Shown: in pieces, positions 12,001-16,451 of the stretch
How the letters are laid out: each line of letters starts with the position of its first letter
Position numbering within the stretch: the first letter of the stretch is position 1
IMG/VR virus record: IMGVR_UViG_3300015371_001843
Coordinates: 1-21,990 of that record
Source of the DNA: a virus
DNA: 21,990 nt
Reading direction: 5' to 3' (one strand)
The notes under the pieces: model-generated
Told to the model about the DNA's origin: nothing
Database searches by the model: none
What the model saw: only the letters and a program-made list of their open reading frames with translations
Program-made: the position numbers and the translations under genes

Positions 12001-12111
12001 GCTAGGCGGCGCGGAGCCTGCAAGTCCGCCGTAGGTGGCCGGGAACTCACCCTTGGCGAAGGGAGTTACTTTATCGTACTCCTCCGGCGCGACCTCTCTG
12101 TAATCGGCCAT
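613..12111 (-). CDS. Giant polyvalent protein: DNA methyltransferase-helicase, probably virion-delivered (DarB-like)
   Basis: This is one uninterrupted frame of 3832 residues. Its order is: a duplicated N-terminal motif (4-17, 41-54); a long Pro/Ala/Glu-rich part; SH3/KOW-like modules around 720-770 and 835-870; a small domain at about 972-1030; a Gly/Pro-rich linker (about 1035-1170); an adenine-type methyltransferase (about 1174-1480); a SNF2-like helicase (about 1965-2530); a third SH3-like module; charged coiled-coil-like stretches; and a C-terminal region with a hydrophobic segment (3523-3543). Methyltransferase-helicase fusions of this kind are known in phage and conjugative-element polyvalent proteins. 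P1 DarB is a virion-packaged, injected anti-restriction protein. From this and the putative ejection-protein genes upstream I infer injection with the genome. The ATG directly abuts the stop of the upstream gene and has no good SD, so translation is probably coupled. Confidence 0.85.
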   Translation of the reverse strand: MADYREVAPEEYDKVTPFAKGEFPATYGGLAGSAPPSSGGFREVTPEEYDSVTPLKPLKAPPQPSLMERATGAIKNALPSMPSMETVKSYLPSFPGTRPAPPPKPPTELNPQFAVDDEGNVTDTTTGKNILEPKAPAVVPAPAPAAPSLLSGIKERLRSLIPQPQPQAPGPPPPLQVSEMPDMGANIPSAIKEPPPPLYGAAKVRAENEASKGWQDRLSNLAKAAGSYLGAEPAHEFTPSGEDIAGAVPQGIGKAISTGGNALITGALQTLTPPLNTPAAQKMVPFPGLVQAIQGKPPMTTDLAGKPTPDLGAIVNPIPEIVSDAFRAGTEAVSSIKPEFYPTLGQDIAGAVNTAIMNAPGSPHVPLGQALNYARGRLFGDWGKFNPETAAKLSSTEPLRDLSPEDAAAVGDIARQSSDAHIQHAMNALDPQMDPRYKIYADEWARRQKGGGKPEAPAAAAPKPGGEQPPGPTGGALPAPEGFKEKPAETTAPTVSEKPPESKPLAANLTTPPGEAPEVPPGGKYVTTPNGGLINVDEGQIASGEGAKGRLEKLGQETKPIRLNTDLTHEMNERMAKENDPFTLFDVALMDSTPRDIKQTAANRINELRSQDVSDYLRSETDQAKLLKISRSGLFPNTYREFAKALANKGTEPTPAGPQAVIPGSREGPRTIPETGLRPKVGQTEKPFELEQPGIAAKEPELPVGEAPTEPKPPAQFKVGDKVIFTPGVGAPGQRSTVVGKEGDRYRISSTMGEVRIVNADSLQPFTPETKPAEAKPSIEEKIAAAEAEQKRLREAAKAKAKERVEKAKEQKGGGIEVIESPGALAQRYSEGGVTLTYKGKPVTVLGKEGDKLRIKVEGEPYESRLVDPRILEEGKAPGPRVQTPEEYADYVKKDEKARRLEKLVGAWKDFEHKGNLAMQRNEPNRAQGFYNTRNNLEREIQQEFGEEGLKAIGRIPEKAEPKAPPAKGSFKVEISDGSDFNSNALRFATEEEAKAYADDLMSRWMAAKESRVVPSDEPVNRKWVNGKLEPIDSAPAQAQIEQEGESSGHAGQNATDVAHGQRAGEDAGTLPQRQDTGDRGPVGEGHPAGGPLHQGAGETGNVGAGGGGPGGGAHPRPERRPRGERPAAPADTGPVEGADNRPSGSAGGGVSPPGGKQGGTAPQEVAPNYSLPKDHDWIPVGLKSRVSANIEAVKTLNELEKTGRAPTPEEQTALSKYVGWGGLKPVFDSGKAAYRDSPPRYDFQKEEWENWEKAWGKQYDEVKKGLTPDEYRSAKASLDTQHYTSRTVINKIWDAVERLGFHGGTALEPAIGVGNFVGLTPQAIKDNVRWRGVDIDSVSARIAKALYPRAKIDITPYEKAKIAPNSQDLVITNVPFSDITVHDSRFPDFNLHNYYFARSIDAAKPGGVIAFITSSYTMDAPTSIKARQYMAERADLIGAIRLPNTTFKGNANTEVTTDVIFLRKKDATSFPGERWDNVVDSKTYDDKPVKLNEYYAKHPDMMLGRMSLEGRQYGKDMPALLPSPGKDFAAELTGAVSKLPENVLGKGAAAPQTAAAPEPGELTGKPGTYVVSGNTVVRVSHDGKPVKPAWANDPAKVVQAKRFVSLRDARNRQVAMEKSPEATEKEVEAGRKDLAKQYDEYLKKHGEINGARSKYLRDDTDFVHAGSLEKPVYSFRTIKNGRQQRVTNWQKSDILTKRTGHPNVPPSSVETIPDAYEVSSNFKGAADPEYIAQLTGKPVEQVIAHLEQNALAFQDPTDGLWYDGPEYLSGFVRQKLEAAKEAAKLDPRYQKHVEELEKVQPKRVSISKASVTLGADWIPPATVQQWARQILQQRDLRVTFTPATATWILTEPRVVSAANATTWGVKNPAGLDATGGDIISDALNGRPAIVWDTHRDENNRLVRTRNDNLTVDARAKQARLRKEFSSFIKTTEGVSQAMEDLYNERQNFATLPQHRPPSWQHYPGATDTITLRDDQKVAATRGLRQSLGLFHAPGNGKTFIMTTIGMEAKRLGIANKVMIVVHNSTAEQFPSEAQRLYPAAKIMHTGEHDFDPAHRTGTMARIATGDWDLVIIPQSQYDMIAVDKARVDRWIQDQLDELERARIEMARIEGENSPQVRDIVRAQRRVEAQLEELANIRTDDAYTFEQLGVDFLMVDEFHAYKKLAFTSNRPNIKGLDRTFSKRGVANKLKMMWIQEHANGRNTLGATGTPISNTSAEAWNMMRYLRPDVLNKYGIDLFDQFASNYGDTKTDIELTSGGSWKEDTRFTGYTNAQNLVKAWKETGDVVTQDMVKLKDLPIIKGGGTKIIEVPQTPELTQAISWIRSQLEGYARVTGRMRRQLNWIPGTMYTMGKKAAVDMRLIDPTLPDNPGSKLNAAVREIQRLYKDYNDIKGTIWVFLDVQNDAAGKAAVFNTHQDIRNKLIKGGIPANEIVVMDQSVKGARRAAVREKFKSGDIRILIGHSDTLGTGFDAADRSVGLIHVDTPDTPAKMEQRTARAVRQGNMNKEVEVISLGVKDSLDAARFQMLTRKQAQLNQLMRGEYQGNYIEDPTDDVFLDMQKQLAAYSGNPLAYERFKLENEIKTLDSVEGAHREQVSRSQRELLELRDRVIPFNERQLDAAKKAAAEFKGVFDKGYTPELKLNGKTYTGEKDVKAAIETWASSILDDAQADALKKKASIRREAGAFELNGRPIVADAYASVRGVFDESKQGPERIYYEADVATIYWRFKDGPATYNGFTTGTGFLQNVPAQVERIMRDPETQEVELATKQRNERELKNFVERPWDQAAELKEKREQLKDVVKLLQAGAGWQVGDPVTAKLTDGGDEFHGEIAAVGGDGQLTIKPDRDTEQQIAHGLIGDLKPGDPIIVDSSLVTLHKEPDYPLAHHPEEQRQNIRETIRQRLEEEAANKATAEKLGDRNAPGRRSARLQARGRVEDLDKANQELAKDAEKTLSNPAASEFSKQSAMETLQELGVIEENSTLEEAIRIAEEREAAEVGARKAEGERGSIGLPGGNGPPVAATRGGIIQYLNRDKTERDLTRGTIREYGGDRFRKNAQAEHAMELEIKKWDKAPIAPSLRFIDAMETGGKQLDPANVGLADALRTMLDQGRDDVQALGTGKLENYLENYFPHVWSQPGQAQKLFARLNGKRPLEGPASFLKKRTIPTTADGIAAGLTPVTYNPVRLALYKINEMNRYVMAHRIKDELIKEGLAKFVRFGKKPPEGWQLLDDKIFRVLQWSEAEQGFINRGSYYAPADAAKSFNNFLSPGLSKSLLYQTARKLGNTLNQAQLGFSFFHLGFTSIDAITSDVALGIEQAVRGQPGKALKSIARGATLVSPIENALVGNRLLKEYLSPGSYAQFSREADALALAGGRPFMDVYYKNQAIESFWKAWKEGDWARLGLRAFPAAMEQMSKPVMEYIVPRQKLGVFAKLASDILERADDNNWNDQRIRQEVQKAWDSVDNRMGQLVYDNLFANKVIKDLGMASVRSLGWNIGTVRELGGGTTDFVMQGARMARGQRPEMTHRMAYLLALPIVVGFLGAIYNFLATGEKPRDVRDYYFPRTGSKDAAGREERVSLPSYWKDVYAFYKHPLTTIGHKVHPAVSAVIEMLNNQDFYGTEIRHPGDPLIKQVYGLMNYVAGIFTPFSIRNAKQRAKAAGEKSMFGPGQASKTVQSFVGVTPAPASIARTDAEEVAGDFLRRRVPGGAKTAEQAELHDTAKLIEQRYALGKMTSLEVMAAARAGGLTINQAHYIIREAKQPYLVRSVKRLTLEEALKVWDVAEPQERAQIKKLLLQKRATVGNLPPEARRRVLEKYRAAPGLSRSAVPPSEDAAANQ
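4522..6218 (-). other. SNF2-like superfamily 2 helicase domain of the giant protein
   Basis: About residues 1965-2530. Walker A is HAPGNGKT (1992-1999). Motif II is DEFH (2156-2159). Motif III is GATGTPI (2205-2211). Motif V lies in GHSDTLGTGFDAAD (about 2455-2470). Motif VI is QRTARAVRQG (2492-2501), with the arginine-finger pattern. All key ATPase residues are present, so ATP-driven translocation on double-stranded DNA is likely. A charged stretch at about 2110-2150, between motifs Ia and II, looks like a coiled-coil insertion. Sitting after the methylase, it resembles the DarB and mobile-element methylase-helicase arrangement. Confidence 0.85.
7672..8592 (-). other. Adenine-type DNA methyltransferase domain of the giant protein
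   Basis: About residues 1174-1480. The SAM-binding motif I is EPAIGVGNF (1309-1317). The catalytic motif IV is NVPF (1374-1377), in the place of NPPY/NPPF. A following stretch with HNYYFARSIDAAKPGGVIAF matches the usual layout of N6-adenine methylases attached to SNF2-like helicases in mobile elements. In that group I recall NVPF as a normal variant, so I expect the domain to be active. The predicted reaction is SAM-dependent adenine methylation. The target site is unknown and no separate recognition domain is evident. Confidence 0.8.
8613..8969 (-). CDS. Overprinted ORF nested in the giant gene, TnpV-like (118 aa)
   Basis: This ORF is in the +1 frame relative to the giant gene. I chose GTG at 8967-8969 because AAGGAG sits 6 nt upstream. 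TTG at 9017 is an alternative start giving 134 residues, and the frame is closed upstream by a stop at 9036-9038. Of the first 40 codons, 36 end in G or C. The giant's frame over the same bases has only 13 of 39. The protein begins MDTLGRTRLMWL, then has P-x-x-x-L-x-x-x-GK-I, acidic and Gln-rich helices, a Pro-rich hinge (about 80-86) and a basic helical tail. The first ~70 residues resemble TnpV, an uncharacterised small protein of Firmicutes mobile elements, from memory only. The giant's frame here is low-complexity Gly/Pro/Gln linker, as expected for an overprinted region. Confidence 0.7.
   Translation of the reverse strand: MDTLGRTRLMWLMDNEPERMLELYRSGKILEIEDQLARDIQQADRYIKERVKQGMSELEAEDRAVELILAPSGGPEEKDPPPPRIPAQLKEQIIDRVEALEEGFRRQEANKVVPLHKK
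8976..8981 (-). promoter_or_regulatory. Shine-Dalgarno of the nested ORF
   Basis: AAGGAG on the minus strand, followed by 6 nt (AATCAA) and then GTG. This is near-ideal spacing inside the coding sequence of the giant gene. It decides the start choice for the nested ORF. Confidence 0.65.
11950..12102 (-). repeat. Duplicated N-terminal motif of the giant protein
   Basis: Residues 4-17 (YREVAPEEYDKVTP) and 41-54 (FREVTPEEYDSVTP) match at 11 of 14 positions, 37 residues apart. A duplicated acidic/aromatic motif at the very N-terminus of a virion protein may be a docking or packaging tag. That role is inference. Confidence 0.75.
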
Positions 12112-13323
12112 TTAGTTCGCAACAAAGCGTTTAGGCTTTCCGGTTTTGGGGTCTTTCTCTGTGAGGCTCTCGTATGTCATCTTGCCGTTGAGCATACCGA
12201 TCGGCTTGCTGTTGGGTGGCCCGCCTCCGCCTCCCGGTGCGGCCGGCGCGGGTGCGGCTCCTGGTCCGGCCTTTTGTTGCTGTAGGGCCGCGAGACGGCG
12301 ACGGGACGAATCGACCAGGGCGTTGGCATCCGCTAGACGCTGAACGTCCTCGGGATCATCGCTCCCCGACTTCAAGAGAGCTTCACGGTCACGAATCGCC
12401 GCGCTGAAGATTGTGGTCGCCTTCTCCTCGGTGAGCTTGGGGTTGTTCAGTTGTTCGGTAAGCGCTTTAAGTCGGGCCGTCCTCTGGTTGATCTCGCCTG
12501 TATGGGCGGCTGCTTCCCCTGCATGAGCGCGGGAAGCGCCCGCGGCGGCATTGGCCGCGCCTGTGCGGGCACCGTAATACGTTGCCTCTTCGGGCGATAG
12601 TTGGCGGGCCGGAGGTTCGTTAGCTGGGGTAGGCTCTGACGGCCATGTCCATTCCCCGGTGGTGGGGTCTTTACTCGGGACCATGGTTCCATACGCGCCA
12701 ACTACCGGGCGCGGCGGTGTGGGCTGGCGCCTCCCTACGCCTGGAACAATTTGGGTTGCTGTGGTTTCCCCTGGCGCGATGCCGTAGTAACCCGTCTCCG
12801 GGCTTCCAAAATGCTGCATCGGTTGTTGCTTGGCCGTAAGCGCCCGCTCCGCTACTCCGAGCGCCAAGTCGGGCCGGTTCGCCGCTGCCAATGCCTCCCC
12901 GAGCTTTTGCATCTGCGGGTTAAACATCGGCTTGCTGGTGGCCGGCGCGACCTCGGTGGGCTGCGGCGCTAGAGAGCCAAAACTGGATGTTGCTGCGGTG
13001 GCCTCCGGTGGGCTCCCTTCGGTATTAAGGCCCTGCAGGCCCGCTGCCTCTTCTGAGGCAAGCCCGAGGTTTGTGGTTGATCCCGGTAATGTGGCTGCGG
13101 GTTTCTGGTCGGTTGCCTTAAATATATCCCCGAGTTTTTGGCGTAAGATAGCGTTTTGAGTGTCCTGCTTTTGCTGCTCGGCGAACTTATTGGCGATTCC
13201 CAAGCCGACATTTCCCGCCTGGGCGGCTCGATAGCCGCGCGGGCCGCTGGCCGCAAGGAGGGCGTTTAGAATCGGATAGCCAAGCTGAAAGCCCGACGAA
13301 CCTGTGATATCGCCTAAGTCCAT
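12112..13323 (-). CDS. Putative internal virion/ejection protein (403 aa)
   Basis: The start is ATG at 13321-13323, after a GGGG-containing SD. The stop (TAA) directly abuts the giant gene's ATG. Residues 15-70 form a likely helix (LNALLAASGPRGYRAAQAGN and the Gln-rich stretch after it). A Pro/Ala/Gln-rich middle follows, then a helical charged part around 260-335 (EINQRTARLKALTEQLNNPK), a Gly/Pro linker and a short basic C-terminus. I recognise no enzymatic motif. Low-complexity, helix-rich proteins just before the giant gene are typical of podovirus ejection proteins that leave the capsid with the DNA. The assignment rests on composition and position, not on a family match. Confidence 0.6.
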   Translation of the reverse strand: MDLGDITGSSGFQLGYPILNALLAASGPRGYRAAQAGNVGLGIANKFAEQQKQDTQNAILRQKLGDIFKATDQKPAATLPGSTTNLGLASEEAAGLQGLNTEGSPPEATAATSSFGSLAPQPTEVAPATSKPMFNPQMQKLGEALAAANRPDLALGVAERALTAKQQPMQHFGSPETGYYGIAPGETTATQIVPGVGRRQPTPPRPVVGAYGTMVPSKDPTTGEWTWPSEPTPANEPPARQLSPEEATYYGARTGAANAAAGASRAHAGEAAAHTGEINQRTARLKALTEQLNNPKLTEEKATTIFSAAIRDREALLKSGSDDPEDVQRLADANALVDSSRRRLAALQQQKAGPGAAPAPAAPGGGGGPPNSKPIGMLNGKMTYESLTEKDPKTGKPKRFVAN

Positions 13324-13327
13324 AGTT

Positions 13328-13825
13328 TTAATCCCCCCGCTGGCGCCTCATCATCTGCGCTGCCACCGACTCATACCCGCCCGACACTTTCGGCGTCTCC
13401 TGCGGTGGTGGTGGGGGTGGTGGTGGTTGTTGTTTGTTTCCGCCCATCATGCTGCCGAGAAGCGCATTAGGATCCACTCCCAAGTCCTTCGGTTTAAAAC
13501 TGCCTAACACCCCACCAGCGCCGCCGCCCGCTGCGCCACTTGCCGCTGTGCTGCTCGCCGCGGGCATTGCGAAAGTGGTTCCCGCGCTGCCCATGAGCTC
13601 ACTGGCCGTTCCTGATGTCGCCGCTGGGGCAGAGGCAAAGATACCCGGCATGGAGCCGCCCGCTGCACCGCCCGCTGCGCTCGCCATCCCGCCACTGGCC
13701 GCACCAGCCGCTCCGCCTATGAGCGCCGATTTGCCGATGCCCCATCCCTTTTCGCCTGACGCTGCCGCCTTTCCGGCCCCAAGAGAGGCGCCGATCACCG
13801 CGCCGCCAATCAAAAACCAACTCAT
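13328..13825 (-). CDS. Gly/Ala-rich hydrophobic protein, putative ejection protein (165 aa)
   Basis: I chose ATG 13823-13825 because it forms an ATGA overlap with the cupin stop and opens with MSWFLIGGAVIGASLGAG, a hydrophobic glycine-zipper-like segment. The frame extends upstream to 13963, but that part has shadow-like composition. The middle is Gly/Ala/Ser-rich with repeated GxxxG spacing (about 25-125). A run of eight prolines lies near residues 140-147, before a short charged tail. Such proteins occur next to ejection proteins in podovirus late operons and may insert into membranes. I know no specific family for it. Confidence 0.6.
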   Translation of the reverse strand: MSWFLIGGAVIGASLGAGKAAASGEKGWGIGKSALIGGAAGAASGGMASAAGGAAGGSMPGIFASAPAATSGTASELMGSAGTTFAMPAASSTAASGAAGGGAGGVLGSFKPKDLGVDPNALLGSMMGGNKQQPPPPPPPPQETPKVSGGYESVAAQMMRRQRGD

Positions 13826-14319
13826 TTCTTCGTCTCTCCGAGTTCTAGCTCCTCCAGCGAGGAGATTAGCCCCAACTCTTCGTAGGTGGGCGCAATTACC
13901 TCGTCCTCGATCTCCTTCAAGAACTCCTCGCCCCGGTACGCCGTTAAGTGGACCGTGGTCCAAATGGTCTCTTCCTCCGCGTACACCGCCCGCTTTAACC
14001 CCGGCTCAGAGACAAACGTGCAAGGCGCCTCAAATAACTGCTTCCCAAACTCGGTATTGACGGAAACCTTCCCCGCCATCAGAAAATTTAGGTGCGCGTG
14101 ACGGTGAATCTTCCCAATAACGAGAGAGCCTTTGGGTAAGCGAATCTGCCGCGCATAGGTGCAGCAGCCGTACTTCTCATTTATGGGAGAAAAGTAGTGT
14201 GTGAGCGTGCATTGATCCGCCACGCTCTCCATGCGTCCGTCCGCAATCATTTCGGCCATTTCGGCCTGTGCCTTTAGAATCGACTCACGAAACTTGACCT
14301 TCTCGACTAGCTCGTTCAT
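13822..14319 (-). CDS. Cupin-fold protein in the virion operon (165 aa)
   Basis: The ATG at 14317-14319 overlaps the upstream stop as ATGA. After a helical N-terminus (about 1-40), residues 45-125 fit one cupin barrel. KGSLVIGKIHRHAHLNFLMA holds an H-x-H-x-H pattern (H72, H74, H76), followed by G83, P99 and H124, which could complete a metal site. The glutamate of the classical cupin motif 1 is not evident. An acidic helix (residues 133-165) ends the protein. I know of similar stand-alone cupin-like proteins beside phage structural genes, without a known function. It may be a small virion component or a metalloenzyme. The fold call is moderate and the function is unknown. Confidence 0.6.
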   Translation of the reverse strand: MNELVEKVKFRESILKAQAEMAEMIADGRMESVADQCTLTHYFSPINEKYGCCTYARQIRLPKGSLVIGKIHRHAHLNFLMAGKVSVNTEFGKQLFEAPCTFVSEPGLKRAVYAEEETIWTTVHLTAYRGEEFLKEIEDEVIAPTYEELGLISSLEELELGETKK

Positions 14320-15143
14320 TTCGACGCGCTCGTAGTCTTTACCTGAGAGCCAAAGCTCGACGGCAACTGGCCCAAGATTCCGTAAGTGCCCTGCTCGGCC
14401 AATCCCTGGCGGCGTAGGAAATCGTTTTGATCTGCGGCGCCCTGCTCGGTGCCCACTTGCCGCTCGGTCGCTCCGGTGGTGAGTAGGGACTGTAGGCCGG
14501 CAAGCCTGCGCTGAACCTCCTGGTTGCCGAGGCCCGCGTACTGGCCCGCGCTATTTAATTCTGTGGATGTTTGGCGTCCGATCTGGTTCTCGCTTGCCGC
14601 TTGCTCGCGCCCGATCCTCGCCTCGTTGGCCGATTGTTCGCGCTGTAGTGCCTGCTGAGTGGCCGGATAGAGATAGCCTGCGGCCCCGCGTGCCATGGCA
14701 TCGCCCGCCGAAGTCGATTTTCCAAGCCCCATGAGCCCGTACTGGTTTTGTATTCCCGGCTCCGCTTGCGACTTGTAGGCGTTGTACGCTGCGGCAATTG
14801 AGGGATCGTTGGCAAACGTGGCCCCGGTTGCCAGTCCGCTCTGGCCGGCATACGGCATGGAGGTCTGGCCGGCGTACTGGTTGGCGTTATTGAGGCTTCC
14901 GTAAGCGGAATTCTCTCCCGCCGTGAAATCGCCCACCGAGTTCGCATCGCTTGAGGCCCGTGTCTGGTTGGCCGACATTCCCGGTACATTGGCCGGGTGC
15001 GACGTCATGTACTCGCCCGGACTAAACCCCGGCTGGTCCTGCAGGTCGCCCACCTTGCCGGCCGTCTTGGTCGTGAGCCCCTTTAGCTCCTCGGGAATAT
15101 TATTGGTTTGGGTACTCTTGCCGGAACCGCTTGAACCGCCCAT
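14316..15143 (-). CDS. Putative internal virion/ejection protein (275 aa)
   Basis: I chose ATG 15141-15143 because it forms a TAATG overlap with the GNAT stop and follows a GAGAGGGAA SD. The frame is open to 15266, but the extra 41 residues look like a shadow of the GNAT gene. The protein is rich in Gly, Ala, Ser, Gln and Tyr. The N-terminal part has FSPGEYMTSHPAN. The middle (about 85-175) has repeated Ala/Gly/Tyr helices. The C-terminal half has Gln/Glu-rich heptad-like helices (around REQSANEARIGREQAASENQ). This style is common in podovirus core/ejection proteins. The GSSGSGKST near the N-terminus is probably not a real P-loop, because no Walker B or NTPase fold follows. Confidence 0.6.
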   Translation of the reverse strand: MGGSSGSGKSTQTNNIPEELKGLTTKTAGKVGDLQDQPGFSPGEYMTSHPANVPGMSANQTRASSDANSVGDFTAGENSAYGSLNNANQYAGQTSMPYAGQSGLATGATFANDPSIAAAYNAYKSQAEPGIQNQYGLMGLGKSTSAGDAMARGAAGYLYPATQQALQREQSANEARIGREQAASENQIGRQTSTELNSAGQYAGLGNQEVQRRLAGLQSLLTTGATERQVGTEQGAADQNDFLRRQGLAEQGTYGILGQLPSSFGSQVKTTSASK

Positions 15144-15640
15144 TATAGTTCCCTCTCTACCTGGATCATGTCGAGCTTGAAGCCGTAGCACATCGAAAAG
15201 AGCCGCTTCATTTTCTCGGTTTTGGTCTCTGCGATAATCTTGTTGCAGTAGTGCGTCTTGGCCCAATCGACCACCAAATCGAGCCCCGCCCGCATTAACC
15301 CCATTGGCGCTACCGCCTCATCGTCAATCTCGTACTGAAGCACTAAGGCGCGGCGCTGGTTGGACCAGGGCGGAACCGAAATGACTGTAACCAGATGCCC
15401 GACGAGCTCTTCGTCCTGAATCGCCCCCAGGATAAAAAATCCCTGCTGCACCGCGGTAAAGTCCTTCATAATGTGGTTGACAAGGAGCGCCGGCATGGTG
15501 TCTGGACAATATTGCTCGGCAAATTTCCCGATTCGCTCGAGCATCGACGGCATGAGACTCCAGCAAAAAGGCTTGTCCTTGGAGAATGCGACGATAGACG
15601 CGAGGGCGTCGATATCTTCTTGGGTGGCAAGCTCAATCAA
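15143..15640 (-). CDS. GNAT-like acetyltransferase fold protein (165 aa)
   Basis: The start is TTG at 15638-15640, with GGGGAG 6 nt upstream and a TTGA overlap with the previous gene. The order fits a GNAT fold: an N-terminal helix after a Thr-Gln-Glu-Asp turn; strands at about 67-75 (GFFILGAIQ) and 79-88 (LVGHLVTVIS); strand 98-105; a helix at 113-129; strand 133-139 (NKIIAET); and a helix running into MKRLFSMCYGF, like the usual C-terminal Asn/Met-x-x-x-GF signature. The acetyl-CoA loop (Q/R-x-x-G-x-G/A) is not clear, so activity is uncertain. GNAT-like genes occur in phage structural clusters. Their substrates are mostly unknown, and I do not assign one. Confidence 0.6.
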   Translation of the reverse strand: MIELATQEDIDALASIVAFSKDKPFCWSLMPSMLERIGKFAEQYCPDTMPALLVNHIMKDFTAVQQGFFILGAIQDEELVGHLVTVISVPPWSNQRRALVLQYEIDDEAVAPMGLMRAGLDLVVDWAKTHYCNKIIAETKTEKMKRLFSMCYGFKLDMIQVEREL

Positions 15641-15885
15641 AAGGAGCTCCCCGAGAAGCGGATTCTCAGTCCCGTACTGTAGATAATTAGATTGCGCGTG
15701 CTCCCGGCGCCCTGCTCGACCAGCATCAGGCCGTCGAGCTTGGGGTCCGCGGCGGGTAGATTGGCGGTAAGGACGACCAGCGGCCCGTCGATCAGCTTGT
15801 TGATGACGTGGCCGTACTGTCTGAGCGTGCTCAGGTCGGCAACCACCGGAGACTCGTTGACTTTTCGTTCCTTTTCTAGCGCCAT
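15637..15885 (-). CDS. Small conserved-looking hypothetical protein (82 aa)
   Basis: ATG at 15883-15885, preceded by AAGGAA about 6 nt upstream. The stop overlaps the TTG of the GNAT gene. After a charged N-terminus, residues 20-82 look beta-rich (PLVVLTANLPAADPKLDG, then LMLVEQG and LIIYSTGLRIRF). I cannot name a family. Its position directly after the nozzle gene, once the endonuclease insertion is ignored, suggests a small virion or assembly protein. Confidence 0.6.
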   Translation of the reverse strand: MALEKERKVNESPVVADLSTLRQYGHVINKLIDGPLVVLTANLPAADPKLDGLMLVEQGAGSTRNLIIYSTGLRIRFSGSSF

Positions 15886-15896
15886 GCGAATTTCCT

Positions 15897-15902
15897 TATG
15901 AT
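15897..15902 (+). promoter_or_regulatory. Possible -10 box for the 178-aa HNH gene
   Basis: TATGAT lies 12 nt before ATG 15915. The -35 region (around 15873-15879) is poor. If real, it would give a very short leader. It is supported mainly by the similar, stronger layout at the other plus-strand HNH gene. Confidence 0.3.
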
Positions 15903-15914
15903 ACAGTGGCAGTC

Positions 15915-16451
15915 ATGCCCAAGCTTAAAGATCGTGTCGGCCAGCGGTTCGGAAAACTGGTTGTCACAAAGCTCGTTGATACTGGGCCACAGCGGCATGA
16001 CGCACGCTGGCTTTGCGTCTGCGACTGCGGGAATCAGAAAATCGTGCTGTCGTCCAACCTTGGCAGAAACGTGAGAAGCTGCGGCTGTTGGCGTCGTGAG
16101 AAAATCAAGATACGGAATCAATCTCACGGATGCTCGGCCAGGGAAGCTATCGCTGCCGAATACAAGGCTTGGCGTGGCGCTAAGAAGCGATGCTTTAATC
16201 CGACCAATCCTTCGTACAAAAACTATGGTGGACGCGGCATCACGATGTGTGAGGAATGGAAGAATAGCTTTGAGGCGTTCTTTCAGCATATGGGACCACG
16301 CCCGAGCCGGGGATATTCTCTCGACCGCATTAACAACAACGGAAATTACGAACCGGGTAACTGTCGGTGGGCAACGTGGACCGAACAGGCGAACAATAGA
16401 CGACCGTATCCGGCTCATCTCCAACGCCCCCGCCGTACAGCGTCAACGTAG
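15915..16451 (+). CDS. Free-standing HNH-type homing endonuclease (178 aa)
   Basis: It lies on the opposite strand to the operon, between the nozzle and an 82-aa gene. I chose ATG 15915; GTG 15906 is the other option. A Cys cluster typical of this family (C34, C36, C38, C56, C58) forms a probable zinc ribbon after GQRFGKLVV. Then come YKAWRGAKKRCFNPTNPSYK and YGGRGI, and an HNH-like core with LDRINNNGNYEPGNCRWAT (residues 136-154) and QANNRR. I recognise this as a common phage HNH family. The likely role is to nick or cut DNA and spread its own gene. Its 3' end overlaps the nozzle gene's 3' end by 37 nt. Confidence 0.85.
   Translation: MPKLKDRVGQRFGKLVVTKLVDTGPQRHDARWLCVCDCGNQKIVLSSNLGRNVRSCGCWRREKIKIRNQSHGCSAREAIAAEYKAWRGAKKRCFNPTNPSYKNYGGRGITMCEEWKNSFEAFFQHMGPRPSRGYSLDRINNNGNYEPGNCRWATWTEQANNRRPYPAHLQRPRRTAST

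Noticed and set aside
15030-15143. Walker A-like GSSGSGKST in the 275-aa protein
   Set aside because: It sits in a disordered Ser/Gly-rich start, with no Walker B or NTPase core after it. Likely a chance match.
15144-15266. Upstream extension of the 275-aa protein
   Set aside because: The extension overlaps the GNAT gene and has shadow composition. ATG 15143 has a good SD and a TAATG overlap.
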